From Clavaria fumosa (taxonomy: Eukaryota > Basidiomycota > Agaricomycetes > Agaricales > Clavariaceae), in assembly GCA_951802425.1 (NCBI GenBank), contig OX637805.1, positions 1,116,001 through 1,180,000 on the forward strand: DNA of 64,000 bases, given 5' to 3'. A program made the position numbers and the translations under genes. The notes beneath the pieces were generated by a model, which made no database searches, was not told where the DNA came from, and was given only the letters and a program-made list of their open reading frames with translations. Shown here in pieces: positions 34,510 to 46,597 of the stretch (the first letter of the stretch is position 1; the number at the start of each line of letters is the position of its first letter).

Positions 34510-37500
34510 TCACCCGATGTACGTCCGAGCGACTTGTTTCATTCTCCCCAACACGTGCCTCCTTTGTTTCTCATCATCAGGCAGACTATATTTTCCCATA
34601 GCCAAACCGAAAAGGTACTCGAAATCCGCTTGTGCGACGAGAGGGAGCTTCGAGGCTGCGGAGCGCTTCTTCTTGCCCTCTATTTTCTCCTTGAACTGTT
34701 TGGCGAAGTCGTCTGATATAAGCGCCGCGCGTTTCACAACCTCGTCAGGAACACCAGCCAGTTTCGCTACATGGGTACCAAAAGAGCCGCTCGCTACTCC
34801 TTCAGCCAATTTGTACAGGAAAATAAGCTGGAGTAGGTAGATCAGATGACATCCGTGATGATAGAATAGCTGCGCCTACCTCGCACTTCTCGTCGTCAAC
34901 CAAGGTCGACATGTGCATATTTCGGATATTAGGATGATAGGAGAAGTCGTCTGTCAATGAACCATAATGCGTCGCGAAGAACGAGAGTGGCATGGTGTGC
35001 GTGGCGAGCTCATGCAGCACGGCCTGTGTGAAGCAATGCCGTGTTACAGATAATCGTTAGCCGCCCAAGGACAGACAACGCACCCCCGCAATAGCCATAC
35101 CATCCTGCGGAAAATCACATTAAGTAGGAGGAAAGATAATCACGAAAAGCTAACACACGAAAGTCGAGGTTCCCCTTCCGAGTTCTATGAGAGGAGTCAG
35201 AACGAATACAGCGAAGCTACTGCAAGGCCTACCATCCAAAATGACGAATGATTTCGGCGTAGCATCACGGAGTATTTTGCAGCTATAGGGCATATGCGCT
35301 TCAGAAACTAATGGATCCCTACTCAAAGCAGCGGGCACACCACTCGTCCAATTCGACTTTAAATGTGCTTGCGTTCGAGAACATGTTGTCATATGCCCCC
35401 ATACGCGTTAATATCGCGTCAATGGGACACAACCTGATACGAATGATTATAGAAAAGTTAGTTGGTCAAAAATACTCGTTAGCTCACTTCGCACTACGGG
35501 CAGGAACAAGCATTCCCAGTTGTGCCATGATCTGTGTGCAGGTAAGCCAATGTAATGACCAACTCATCCAGATAGTTTGCAACTAACCACGCCGACAGCT
35601 GTCATACGCATGACCTACGAGACGGAACGATTAGCATAACTCAGCTTTTAGGACCCGAAGACGTACAGTCGACTTCCCCCTGTCATACGAATGGAATTAC
35701 GGGGCCATTACTTAAGGATGACTCAAAATTATATCTTGCTTACCCCATATTTGGTCCTATAAGACGGAATTGGGATCAAATTGCGCGATTCAGTCCACCC
35801 ATTGCTTACCAGTCAATAGAGCTATCCGTCCAACATCTCCACCCAGCTTCACGTCATTCGGAATGAAGTCCCTTCCTCTCCCGACTTCCACACAAAGGGC
35901 AGGATGTCTCAATTCTTCGAAGTTGAGCCACGCCTCGTCACCATCCTTAAATTCAGGCCTGCATGACGGCTCGCCGATCGCGACAGAGGACTTCGCCAAG
36001 CTGAAAAGGCAGTCGAGTTCGGCAAAAACGCGTATAGCACGCAGCCAGATCGCGCGATCCGCGTCGAACTCAGCAAACAGACGAAATTTGAAATTCTTGA
36101 TCGCAGTGTTGCGGTTTTCGCGAGCCTCTTTGAGACTTCGGATCGTAGGCTGCAGCTCTGGAACAAGCCATCGACAAGCTGCCTGATGCAAGGACGTAAT
36201 TTGGGTCGCGTGACGCCACCCAGGAAAGCGATACTTGCCTTGGTTGAACCACTTTTAACCCAATTTCTAGGCACATTTTTCTGCGACGCCTTCGTCTGCA
36301 CCAGGTAGATTTCCTGTGGGTCACGCGTGAATCACGCTTGTGCGTCAACAAATTGTCACGCCCGAAGCACCTTGTTACCCTGCGCACTGTGCCAGTAGGT
36401 GAGTCCGCATCTGGAAATCCAGTCAGGGCCGACAAAGACTTGGAATCAAGAACAGAAGCACTTCAACTTTTCTTCCAGTGTCTTTAGTTCGGCATTAAGC
36501 TTCGCCTCCAACTCTGCGATTTCTGTTTTTACTTTGTCATATTCGTCGTCGTTCCCATCTTGGGGCACAAGTTCATCAGTGTCTAAAGTATGGTATTGTG
36601 AGCATCGGTGTAAATGACCTCGGCAATGAAGACAGGACCTTTTTCCGGTGCGTTGTACATGCTCTCAACACTCGCAATATGTGGCAGCAAATCCGGCGCA
36701 CTTCTCAACAAACCGAGTATCGTTTTAGACTTGAAGGAGTCGGATGCATCGGCCAGCCTTGCCATCCCTTTGCTCAATTTACGGAGAGCCTAGTGTTGAT
36801 GTTATATGCCAAGTTCAAGCTTTCTAGAAGGATACTGGACGGACCGCAAGGAGTTTAATGAAATCCTTGACCTTGCAATTCTTCGCGTGCACGCGAGACA
36901 CAATTCGCTCTACATCCGGCAGACCTTTGGCGATTTCTGTGAAGTCACTTTCGAATGTACTATGTTCAATGAGGTCCTCGACCGCATCCAATCTAGACGT
37001 AAGCTTTCTCAGTAATTGGGCATACAAAAAGGGCGGTTTTGGCACACCTGGCATTAATGTCGGAAACGTCTCGCAAGGGCATGCACAACCAATTGCGGAA
37101 CAACCGTTTGCCTGATGATAGTTCGATCAAGAGTGAAGGGAATATAATCGTCAAGAAACCTACCCGAAGGAGTTATACATCTTCCCAACAGGTTCAGCAA
37201 AGTCCCTGCCTCAGTGCCCTCGCTATTGATCAAAATCTGACGGAGACCGGTCAGGCCAGCAGCATTTGAAGAGCCGAAAGAGTCACCTCAACATGAGCCA
37301 GGGTCTGCCCATCTAAAACCAGCCCCTTGCCTCTCTTCATGGGATGATAGATATTGAAATTTTTCATGCTGAGAATGTCCTTGTCGATGTTCAAAGTCCG
37401 GAGATACCTCGAGGATTTTAAGCGTCAAGGTGGCGGCGGATTGAATCAAGTAAATTTAGCTCACCAGATCATGGAGCCCAGGGCCTCAATAGCATCCCTG

Positions 37501-40029
37501 GAAGTAATCATCTCGCGAATGGGTTGGGGAACACCATTTCCCAGGGGACAGTCATCCATAGCGTCTGCCTCGTCTTCGTCGGCATAAAGTGCTTGCAGCT
37601 CAGTTAAAGTCTGCTCGAATCTAAATACCTCGCATTCCCTCAGACTGGTCCAAAGAGATGCAGCAGGGAGGATGGCTTTCAACAATCTCGTTGTAGACAC
37701 CGTCAGATTGCCCTATGATAATGTTAGCTTGGCAAATAGGAGTGGGCACGACGATCCACCTTCGTGAAGATGACCTCTTTCACCCTCAACTGGCGCACAA
37801 GAGTTTCCAGCTTGGTTCTGCAGACGTCATCCTCGAACGCGCTCAGGGCAAACTCGCTTGTAGAGCTATCAAGAACACAAACGCCAAAAGAGTTCTCAGC
37901 TTCGTTTTCGCGAATTGATACGCAGTGCCCGGCTTGTTCATCGGTAAGGAGCTCCGCGTCGACGAGCGTACCGTTCGTGTATATTTTATTCAATTCACTG
38001 ACCTACAACTAAGTTGCTATGCACGGCAGAGGAAAACAACGAACCGTTTGACGATCTTATCGGCCTTCCCCTTCCTGGTCTCCTTCGCATTAGCGAGACG
38101 CATCTCAGCGCCAAGCGCAGTTTCTGCCTGGTCAACTCGGCCAACCTTGTAACCTGGAGGGAGAATACAAGGTGTGCAGTAGGATGCAGCGAAGTTAGGG
38201 ATCTGTGACTCTACCTTTAGCCAGAAATTTGCTGCCCACGCGGTGTGAGTAAAAGTTCGGGCGTAACAGTGTGACTTACGCAGCCCAAAAATTGAAGGAC
38301 ATTTCTGGCACACCGACCTATTCGGATATGCTTTAGCACCGACATACATTCGCAGAAGAACACCTACCATACACATCTTCACTCTTGACGTTAGCTTGAG
38401 ATCAAACTCGCGATGACCGATGCGTGCGTCTTCCTCGTATAGCTAGTAGTACCGAGTTCAACATGACAAGGGCCTGGGATCAGAGTGAGAAACTGAACCT
38501 CGAAAAATTTTCTACCCAATGAGTGAGCTCGCAGACAGACTAAGAATAGGAAGATAGCACGAACGAACCCTTTCTGGAAAAACAAAATCTAGAGCGATGA
38601 AAATGTTAAGGTGAATATGTGTCACAATGAGAATTCAAGTTGGTTACCGTATCAAAATGGTTCTGCTTGATCTAGACATTGATCGTCAGATTGTATGTAG
38701 CAAGGCGCGTGATTTTATATACCTCCCAAAACTTGGCTGGTCGTTAGCACGAGCAGTCAAACAGAGAGAGAAAACGTACCTGTTTCTCGAAAGGGGTGAA
38801 ATCAACCCAAGCCTTCTGAGGAATGTGCAAGGTACGAGGGTCGTATCCTGGTTTACCAGGTCGAACACGATCTTTCTGAGAATCGATGAGTTGGGTCGGA
38901 GGTATGGTAAACATGAGGATAAGTGGGAAAAGCTGAATGGATTCGTTGTTGTAAGAATGGACGCACATCCATGACAACATCGTCCTTGAGGAACGTATAC
39001 GTCTCCTCTTTCTCTTGTTTCTCTGCTTTCTTGTCCGCGACGCGTTGCTCTGCAGCAGTGAGAAAGGCGTTTCTCCCATTCCCGCCACTAGCAGCTGTTG
39101 GCGGATGAAAATCAATGAACATTCTGGGTAACTGAGACACTACCATGCGATGGAGCACTTGGCCGGTTCGAAATCCCAGTAGTAGGAACACTCTTTGATA
39201 TCACAGGAGAGTCAAAATCATCCGTGAACACAACAGAGGAACGGGTGGAGGTCGATCGTTTCGAGGATGACATGGACTTGACGCTTGAACGGCCGCGGAT
39301 GGAAATGTCCGAGTCAGACGGGACGATGAATTCATCGTCATCATCCGAGGCAACACTTCTTTGAGCTACAGTTTAACAGACAGTTGTCAAGACTTGTTCG
39401 TGCGTTGGAGCAAGTACGCACTAGCGCCTGTAGGCGTCCTCTTGTATTGATTGAGCTTTTGTGCGAATGTGCTCGACACGGCGAGGCTTGATACAATGCT
39501 ATCATCATCGTCATCCATCACAATTTGTGACATTCGCGATTTTTTCCTGAAGCCTCCTACTCCTTGTTAACGTACACAGGATTATTGTGACGAGGAGCCT
39601 CACGTTTTGCAGATGTTGGCGAGGACGAGGCTAGTATATCGGCACGTCCACTTTTTTCGCGCATCCTAGCTGAAGGTATGGTTTTGGTATCTGATTCCTC
39701 GTCAGAAGTGACGACTTTGCGTTTTCTGCGGATCTAGGACAAAGGAACACAAATGAATATTAAAAATTAAAAATTAAAAAACGACAACCAACCTCAAACG
39801 ACACGCTTTCAGGCTCGTCGTCCATGTCGATGTCGATAACATCGCTAGTCGGGGGCGTGTCCCTTGCACTCGCGCTACCCGCAGAAGACGACGCGCTCTG
39901 AGGAGTCGTGATATTTTTCGGTTGAGGGGTTTGCTTCACTGGTGTTGACTTGGTGAAGAACGCCATGAGACTCCTTTGCTTCTGTTTCTTTGGCTCTGCC
40001 CCCGTAGCGTTCGTGTTTTTCTTCTCCAT
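34510..40029 (-). CDS. MSH6: DNA mismatch repair protein MSH6 (MutS family), many exons
   Basis: MutS-alpha subunit that recognises base mismatches with MSH2. The start at 40029 ([10 protein letters not shown]) puts a PCNA-binding PIP box (QRSLMAFF) near residue 17. A long charged linker precedes the MutS core, which runs over many short exons. The ATPase is clear. Walker A TGPNMGGKST is assembled from a 13-nt exon (35744-35756) and another 13-nt exon (35668-35680). VMRMTAVGV is a 27-nt exon (35588-35614), and [14 protein letters not shown] follows (35488-35531). Walker [13 protein letters not shown] is split by an intron, then [11 protein letters not shown] and the terminal helices. The extreme N-terminus plus PIP box distinguishes MSH6 from MSH2 and MSH3. 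All the junctions I checked around the ATPase keep frame, so it appears functional. The stop is at 34510. Confidence 0.9.
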
Positions 40030-40444
40030 TTTGTAGGTCAAAGATCGCGAGAAACAACCCAGGCGCGTTGTCGTGGCTTGTTTACCCACGCGTCTGTCTT
40101 CGGTTCCCTAGTCGTCGCTGTTTCTGAAGGCGTCCGCATTAGCAAGAGTCATTTGTTCCCTTACAATCTCTCGTGTAACAGAACAGCGTACTGTACCTCT
40201 TTCCACATTTCTGGTGTGCGGCGGATTTAACGTCAGTGGTCCAGACCCCCCCAGGCTCCAGCAGCGGTGTTCTAGATCCGCATCTTTGCAGTCATGTGAA
40301 CGCGCAGCTCATCTCGGATGTTCTAGCCTCGCCTCGCTTCTATTCGCTCTGTACAGCAGCTGTAGTTTATGCTAGGCTGATGCAGTATAAATACTCCCGA
40401 TATTTTCTTCCGCAGGCTGGACTGTCCGCCACTCCTGGAACCTG
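40030..40444. promoter_or_regulatory. Divergent intergenic region between MSH6 and the JEN-type transporter
   Basis: About 415 bases separate the two divergent start codons, so the promoters of MSH6 (-) and the transporter (+) must lie here or overlap. No single convincing element can be named. Confidence 0.4.
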
Positions 40445-43036
40445 ATGGCTTGCAAGTTCTTGTGTAACCTCATACCTCCGCGTAGGGACAGCAATGATAA
40501 TCGGCCGTTGCTCTCTGTGTTGGCAAGCTTAACTTTCCTTCAATGGGCATTATTTTTCGTAGGGTATGGGATGCTTTCACATCACCTCGGTCTCGGTGTA
40601 TGAGTGCTGAGAAGTCTCACAGTTGGCTTGCCTGGACTACAGATGCCCTTGTAAATGCGCTTTGTTGATAAGCAATGACGATGTTCAGGATGGCAATCAA
40701 ATTTAAACAGGATTTCTTCGCAGTTTCTCTCAGCGTCAACGCGCTGACAGTTGAATTCCATCGTTCGGTTCATGCCGTCGTTCGTCCCAGCCACCTGTTG
40801 CATCTCTAATTCTATGTCACCTCTAATACGTGAGAGATTGACAGACGACGGCCATAACGCTGACCTTACTGTTTCGGTCCCTTGGTGCAGTATGTCCCGG
40901 ATTCACGGAAAGAAATTGGCTAACCGTTTTCGGCAACGACTAGCTCATATTTGGCATCTTATCGGATCGCTTCGGACGCAAATGGCCTCTAATAGCCAAC
41001 CTCCTGCTTGTCTGTGTCCTTGAGCTAGGATCGGGCTTCGCGCAAAATTTTAGAACCTTCCTTGCGCTCCGCTCCCTGTTTGGCATTGGAATGGGTGGCA
41101 TATGGGGTACGACCGCCGTACAATTTCTCTCAAATGACTAACCACTTTCTCCCTCTCTTCCCTAAAGGCATGGCAACATCGACCGCACTCGAAAATCTTC
41201 CTGTGGAGGCCCGCGGACTCGCAAGCGGGGTTCTTCAGCAAGGTACGCGCTTTCACACTCTACCCGAGAAGCACACTAATCTCCGACCCAACACGTAGGG
41301 TACGCCGTAGGCTACCTCTTGGCGGCCTGCATCAATCTTCGGCTCGTGCCCGAGACCAAAGTCAAGTGGCGCAGCCTATTCTTTACTGCAGCGGGCATCT
41401 CACTCTTTGCTGCGATATCCCGCGCGTGTCTGCCCGAGAGTGAGGTCTTCCGCCAGCTACAGAAGTCCCAACGCAGCGGCGCCACGGTCACCACGCGGGA
41501 GAAGTCGCGAATTTTCTTGCGCAACGTATGGGAGATGCTCCGGCGACATTGGGCATTGTGCATATACGCCGTTCTGCTCATGTCCGGTATGTCTCTTTCA
41601 CTCTGGCTCCAACTGGGCCACGTCTTCAATGTAGACGTGCCGACTGTTATTCCTGTCGTTGTTTTTAGGGTTCAATTTTTTGTCTCACGGCTCTCAGGTG
41701 AGGGACGAGTGAACGATGGCTGTCTCTATCGACGATGGACTCAATACCCAAAACCGGCGCAGGATTTATACCCGACATATCTGGAAGTGACCAAAGGATT
41801 TTCGCCTCATGATGCTACTATTGCGACGATCATAGGCAACTGCGTTCGTTTGTCTCTCCATTGAATACACACGTTCCTGATGGGAGGAAACTTGCTGTCA
41901 CTATTTGTTCGCCACAGGGAGCTATTGCGTAAGTACCCAAGGGCACATCTCGTTATATCTGTTTCGTGACTGGTATCTTCTCAATTTGTCCTAGGGGCGG
42001 AATATTTGCGGGCACCGTTAGCCAGTACATTGGCCGGCGGTTGACCATAATGTCAGTTGTCTAATGCTCCCTCTTTCGTAAGACACCCACTCAATCTGTC
42101 GCACTTTAAGCCTCTCTGTGATATGGGTTGCTGGTGAGTATCCTTACCTTAATGTTCAACAGGCGTTTTCTTCCCCTTCCCTATAGCGTTCATACCACTG
42201 TGGATAATTCCATCATCATTCTCCGGACTCGCAGCAGGGGCATTCTGGCTCCAATTTAGCGTGCAAGGCGCTTGGGGCGTTGTGAGTTTCCCTCGATTTC
42301 TCTCCCCCTCCCGGGCTGCGCACGAAGCGACAGGGGAGATGCGGGAAGGATTAAAGGACGAGGATACTGACACCACTCTCGCCCAGATACCCATCCAGTT
42401 GTCTGAGTTATCCCCGCCTGGGTTCCGCGCGACATTTACGGGATTGGCGTATCAGCTCGGAAATGTCAGCATCCTCTGAACTATTTTTATTTATCATGCG
42501 TGATGAACTCTTTCTTGCACAGATGGTGTCCGCTGCGTCTGCGCAGATTGAAGCAAGTAAGGGCTTTATCAACCTCCGCTTTTCCTACTCTCCTTTATCC
42601 ACCTGCTCGCAGAGAAAATTGACGATCATCAATCCAGCCGGTGGCGACCACCTCAAGACTACGATTGTCAAGAATGGGGTACGACAGGTCGTCCCTGACT
42701 ATGCTACGGTTCGGTTCAATTGATTTGCCCCAAGAATTGGAGATACGAGAAATTAGAATGACTCTTGACTCATTTCAGGTGCAAGGCATCTTCATCGGCT
42801 GTGTGTCTGCGTTCGTCATCTTCATCACCCTCGTTGGACCCGAGTGAGTGCACCAGTATCCTCCCTTATCAGAAACGCACCCTCAATGACAACTATCGCA
42901 AAGGAATCACGGTTCTCATTTTGAGAATCACAAGGTTGCGCTCGAGGATGCTGTCCTGGACCAGCCTATCAGCAAGGCACCTCCAAGGCACTCAACGGAC
43001 AACGAGATAAAGGAAAAGAGATTGGCAACAGCATGA
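40445..43036 (+). CDS. JEN-type monocarboxylate transporter (MFS)
   Basis: Plasma-membrane proton symporter for short carboxylates such as lactate, pyruvate or malate. Starting at 40445 (MACKFLCNLIPPRRDSND), the exons join as SLTFLQWALFFVG|WLAWTTDAL|DFFAVSLSVNALTVEF|TTAITLTLLFRSLGA. Next come the family loop FGILSDRFGRKWPLIAN, then GMGGIWGMATSTALENLP and VLQQGYAVGYLLAA. The second half gives IIPSSFSGLAAGAFWLQF, QLSELSPPGFRATFTGLAYQ and a hydrophilic tail ending KEKRLATA at 43036. Block order and the SDRFGRKWP loop match Jen1p-like transporters. All joins are in phase at GT-AG sites, so it looks intact. In yeasts these genes are glucose-repressed; nothing here shows whether that holds. Confidence 0.85.
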
Positions 43037-43755
43037 TGGGTAGGCTTTGAGACATAAAGAGCAATCTCACATGTAGATTTGCACATGAATGAATGACCTT
43101 GAGAATGATTTGTCAATATGATGTGAAACTAATGGGTATGGTTTGCAGATACATTACACACCCATGGGGCATACTAAGTGGCAGAGCTGTAGTAATGCAT
43201 ACAGACTGTTGACAACAAATTTGGTTGGGTGAGTAAAATCACAGTTTGCAAACCTGGAGGTCTATGCTTTTTCCCTCCAAGGTGGGTTTCCAAGAAGGGA
43301 ATAAGCAAACTGAGATTACTCAAGATGGTTGACATCTGTGGAGCCTAGGTAGCACATCAGCAAAACAGATTGGACAGGGGCTAGGTATGTACTGGCTTTA
43401 AGTGGTTTATAACACCTATAGGTAGTATAGAGAAGTATATACCAGTGCATACCTAGCCCCTGTCCAATCTGTTTTGCTGATGCATAACATAGATTTCTCA
43501 TAGAGGCATCATTGACAGCCTGAGGTTGCCAGTGCCACTTTCATTTCTGATACTGATACCAAAATAAATTCTATTCATGTACAATATAAGCCTGAGTAAT
43601 TACTACTGTAATCAGGAATTACATGAGGCCACTTTCACTTGCCAACTCCCTTATTCACATTGTGCCACTGCTATACATCATTTTTTCAGTCATGTGATGT
43701 CATGTGAGTTCTGCTCGAATCTTATTGCTCGCAACGGACACCAGAGCCACAATAT
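43037..43755. other. CpG-poor intergenic region
   Basis: Between the convergent end of the transporter and the uS7m gene. CG dinucleotides are rare until about 43710, and the palindromic element at 43355-43482 lies here. No gene is recognised. Confidence 0.5.
43355..43482. repeat. Palindromic hairpin element (41-bp arms)
   Basis: The left arm (43355-43395, starting CATCAGCAAAACAGATTGG) and right arm (43442-43482, starting CCAGTGCATACCTAGCCCC) are reverse complements over 41 bases with one mismatch. They are separated by a 46-base spacer. A DNA or RNA hairpin of this quality is unlikely by chance. A related, more diverged copy is at about 48925-49072. It is most likely a MITE-like or foldback element, or the folded remnant of one. 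Confidence 0.8.
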
Positions 43756-44532
43756 TTGCCTTCGATGCTCCCTTCGATATGGCGGGCGGCGACCTTCAGA
43801 TTGTTCGCGCTCACCCATTTCATCTACCCGTCATCAACCGCAACTCTAACCACATCCGCCAAAGCAATTGTTCATCCCCTCGACGATTTGCACTTCTCGA
43901 CGCCACCGTCAACAACCCCAACTTCCGCCCAAACCACATCCGTGGTGGATGCCGCCGACCAAGCAGGCGACGTAGAGAATCTCTTCGACGATTTAGGGAA
44001 GGAACACTTACGAGCACCGTCTCCCCGGATCGCGCCCGCGCTTATGATACCACCCGCGGAAGACCCTATGTTGCGCTACGTTGCCTCCGCCCTCGTGCGC
44101 CGGGGCAACCGTGCCCTCGGCTCGCGAATCATCGCGCGTACATTAATGCACATCCACGCGCTCACGCGAAGCGCGCCTTTGCCCATCCTCCGCACCGCCC
44201 TCCTTCACGCCGCGCCGGCTGTCAAGTGCGCCGTACTCCGCCGCGGGAACAAGAACGTTCACAAGCCCGTCGCGCTCAGCGAAAAGCAGCGTATGAAATT
44301 TGCCGTGCGCTGGGTTCTCGAGTCGAGCAAGACGAGGCTTGGCAGGACTGTCGAGGAGAGGCTGGCGCGCGAGATGATTTTCGTGGTTCAAGGCCAGAGT
44401 AAGGCACTGAAAAAGAAGGAGGAGACGCATACCTTCGCCATGGTTAACAGGTATGTTTATTTGGCACTCCAGAGACTTCTTGGATTCACTCATCCTTCTA
44501 CCTGCAGAGGAAACGCAAAAACCCGCACTTAG
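43756..44532 (+). CDS. Mitochondrial small-subunit ribosomal protein uS7m
   Basis: Part of the mitoribosomal small subunit head. The N-terminus (MPSMLPSIWRAATFRLFAL) is basic and hydroxylated with almost no acids, as in a mitochondrial presequence. The uS7 core follows: DPMLRYVASALVRRGNRALG, ALLHAAPAVKCAVLRRGN, EKQRMKFAVRWVLESSKTR, LGRTVEERLAREMIFVVQGQ and KKEETHTFAMVNR. Near the end, a GT (after ATGGTTAACAG, about 44451) and an AG before AGGAAACGC (about 44507) define a candidate intron. It is a multiple of three with no stop, so both spliced (MVNRGNAKTRT) and retained forms read to the same TAG. Splicing is more likely, as uS7 normally ends soon after this motif. Start choice between 43756 and 43765 is open. 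Confidence 0.85.
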   Translation: MPSMLPSIWRAATFRLFALTHFIYPSSTATLTTSAKAIVHPLDDLHFSTPPSTTPTSAQTTSVVDAADQAGDVENLFDDLGKEHLRAPSPRIAPALMIPPAEDPMLRYVASALVRRGNRALGSRIIARTLMHIHALTRSAPLPILRTALLHAAPAVKCAVLRRGNKNVHKPVALSEKQRMKFAVRWVLESSKTRLGRTVEERLAREMIFVVQGQSKALKKKEETHTFAMVNRYVYLALQRLLGFTHPSTCRGNAKTRT

Positions 44533-45071
44533 ACGGAACCATTTCTGATTGACTCAGGTTGTGTTCCATGTGAACAAAGCCAAGTGCAGTTTGGCTTAGC
44601 CTGAGCTAGAGGTGAGATAGCACAAAAAGGTGTAAAGTTGGTTGGGTTGAGTCCAGACATCCCTTAGTCTATCCCTGTCTACAGACTCTCCCTCCATTCC
44701 ATTTTCACATTCTATGCTGTATTCTTGGTGCATGCACTCTTACCTGGAAAACCTTCAAATCCAACACTTTTCCACAGTCAGCTGTTTGAGTCTTTCACAC
44801 CCAGTGTCTCAATCCAGGTCTGAGATTGTGACATAATTTCAATTGTCTGACTCAGGCAAAGTGGTACAGATCAAATGCCACTTTTAATGACAATTGGAAA
44901 GTTACAAGAACCTTCTGATACAGGTGATGGAGGTAAGCAACTCGAAGAAGATTCTGGGTGGTGAAAAATCACAGCCATGCTGACCTCCAACGCAACATGC
45001 ACAATACACATTGCCTCACTGACTGGTTGTTTCACACCATCTGACCATTCACATCCTTCACACGAGAATTA
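44533..45071. other. CpG-poor intergenic region between convergent genes
   Basis: Lies between the 3' ends of uS7m (+) and the RAD51 paralogue (-). CG is nearly absent over about 500 bases. No coding motif is recognised; probably decayed repeat DNA. Confidence 0.45.
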
Positions 45072-46446
45072 TCAAGAGATGAATTTGGAAAAGAGATGAC
45101 TCACGATGCTGAAGTGCTCCATCTGTGCAATATCCGTCGGTTGTTGGTATGTCGGTGACGCGAGCACCCGAATATACCTAGATGCAGTAAATGTTGAATT
45201 ATGACATTGAAAGATACAAGGGCTCCAGACGGATTCACCCGGATGTGCACGAATCTGGTATGAGAAGCAATCTGAAGCTCCGGCCTGGTGGCAAATATGT
45301 CGCACCTGTAGCGTAATGCAACTGTGTTATGCTGTAAGTTGGGCGGCGAGAAGACTTGGATCCTCACCCAGTGCCGGAACCATCACTGCCTTGTTCCCAG
45401 TTTCAAAGGTGCCACTAGAGCCATCCGCATTGACAAGTTTTGTCGCCAGTTGCGAGGTTGTCAATACCTATCATGTGTCGCTTTAGCCCTTCTACGTGAT
45501 AGTTAGGAAAATAATCGCATGCGCACGGAGATAGCTCTCCATGTACATGCGTGCGCAAGCACCACCTTGATTTGCTCAAGGAGATGTCTCCGGTCCGCGT
45601 GCGCCAATATGTGCGTACAGGCTTGGAAGGGGGCCGATATGGTGTTGAGCACGAGGAGGCCAGCCTTTTCGGCCAGGGAGTCAGAGACTAGGAATTCATA
45701 CTAGCCAAAGACTAACTCTTGGAAGGGTATCCAGATGCCGGGGGAGGTTGTGAATGAATAACATGAGGTCAGTGAGGGTGTGAAGGTGGAGATGGTATAT
45801 CTGCGAAGTGGCACGCGGTCGCAAGTCTAGTATGCTTCAACGCGAGGCATGCTCCGGTACAGGTATCCAACTCACCTTTCACAGCATCGTGAAGTACAGC
45901 GGGGCTCGTCATATTCATCATATCTGCTCAGAGGTCATTGCACGGGACGCAAACAGAGGAATGCCATGGCTGACCGACGAACAAAACCTCTTCATTCGCT
46001 TTCACGAAAGACTTGACAACGCCAATGGCAAGTGACTCCTTGTGAGATCCGGGTGGACCTGAAATCTCAACGATGTGACCCCGCTTTACCCCGCCGTCCA
46101 ACAATCTGTCCACTGGTGAACAACCTGTAGGAAATGCCTCTGCAGCGATTGATTTCGCGGTTGCAACCGCGTTAAGCATAGCTGCAGCAGATTGGGAAGG
46201 AGATGGTTCATTCAACAGTGTTTGACAAGCGGTAAACAGTGTCTGAGCATCAGAGAAAGGTATCTGAATTTCTAGTCGAATTGAGCGCTGCGAGGGAGGT
46301 TTGAGCATTACGCTATTTGTGTACTGACTTTGCACAAGTGCCTCTGGCGTCAATAAGGCAATGTCATCGACGAACTGATACCCTGCACTTGCGAGTGCTA
46401 CAATGGTAGCATGAGGTATTTGAAGGGACGACAGAAGTCGAGACAT
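45072..46446 (-). CDS. RAD51 paralogue (RecA-like) with degraded Walker motifs
   Basis: Homologous-recombination ATPase-like protein of the RAD51C/XRCC3 type. The start at 46446 (MSRLLSSLQIPHATIVALAS) gives a helix-hairpin-helix-like N-terminus. Next come AFPTGCSPVDRLLDGGVKRG and the P-loop position HIVEISGPPGSHKESLAIG. Further exons give DMMNMTSPAVLHDAVK, IYHLHLHTLTDLMLFIHNL, EKAGLLVLNTISAPFQ (Walker B position), TTSQLATKLVNADGSSGTFE, VMVPALG, then ATYLPPGRSFRLLLIPDS and YIRVLASPTYQQPTD, ending at 45072. The order is that of the RAD51 core. Walker A has Glu where Ser/Thr should follow Lys, and Walker B has Asn where Asp is usual, so ATP hydrolysis may be lost. It starts only 151 bases from the divergent GH16 gene. 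Confidence 0.75.
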
Positions 46447-46597
46447 TATAGCCACGACGACACGTGACCTATCGATCATTCAGTTTGTTGATATCTGTTG
46501 TCGCGTCATATCCAAATTTGGCGACGCGCCGGTAAAGTTATTCCGCGTGCGGAGAAGTCACATTTTGAACATTGCTTCCAACGTCAACCCGGTTAAC
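46447..46597. promoter_or_regulatory. Short divergent promoter region (RAD51 paralogue / CRH enzyme)
   Basis: Only 151 bases separate the two divergent start codons, so the two genes probably share a bidirectional promoter. No TATA box is obvious. Confidence 0.5.
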
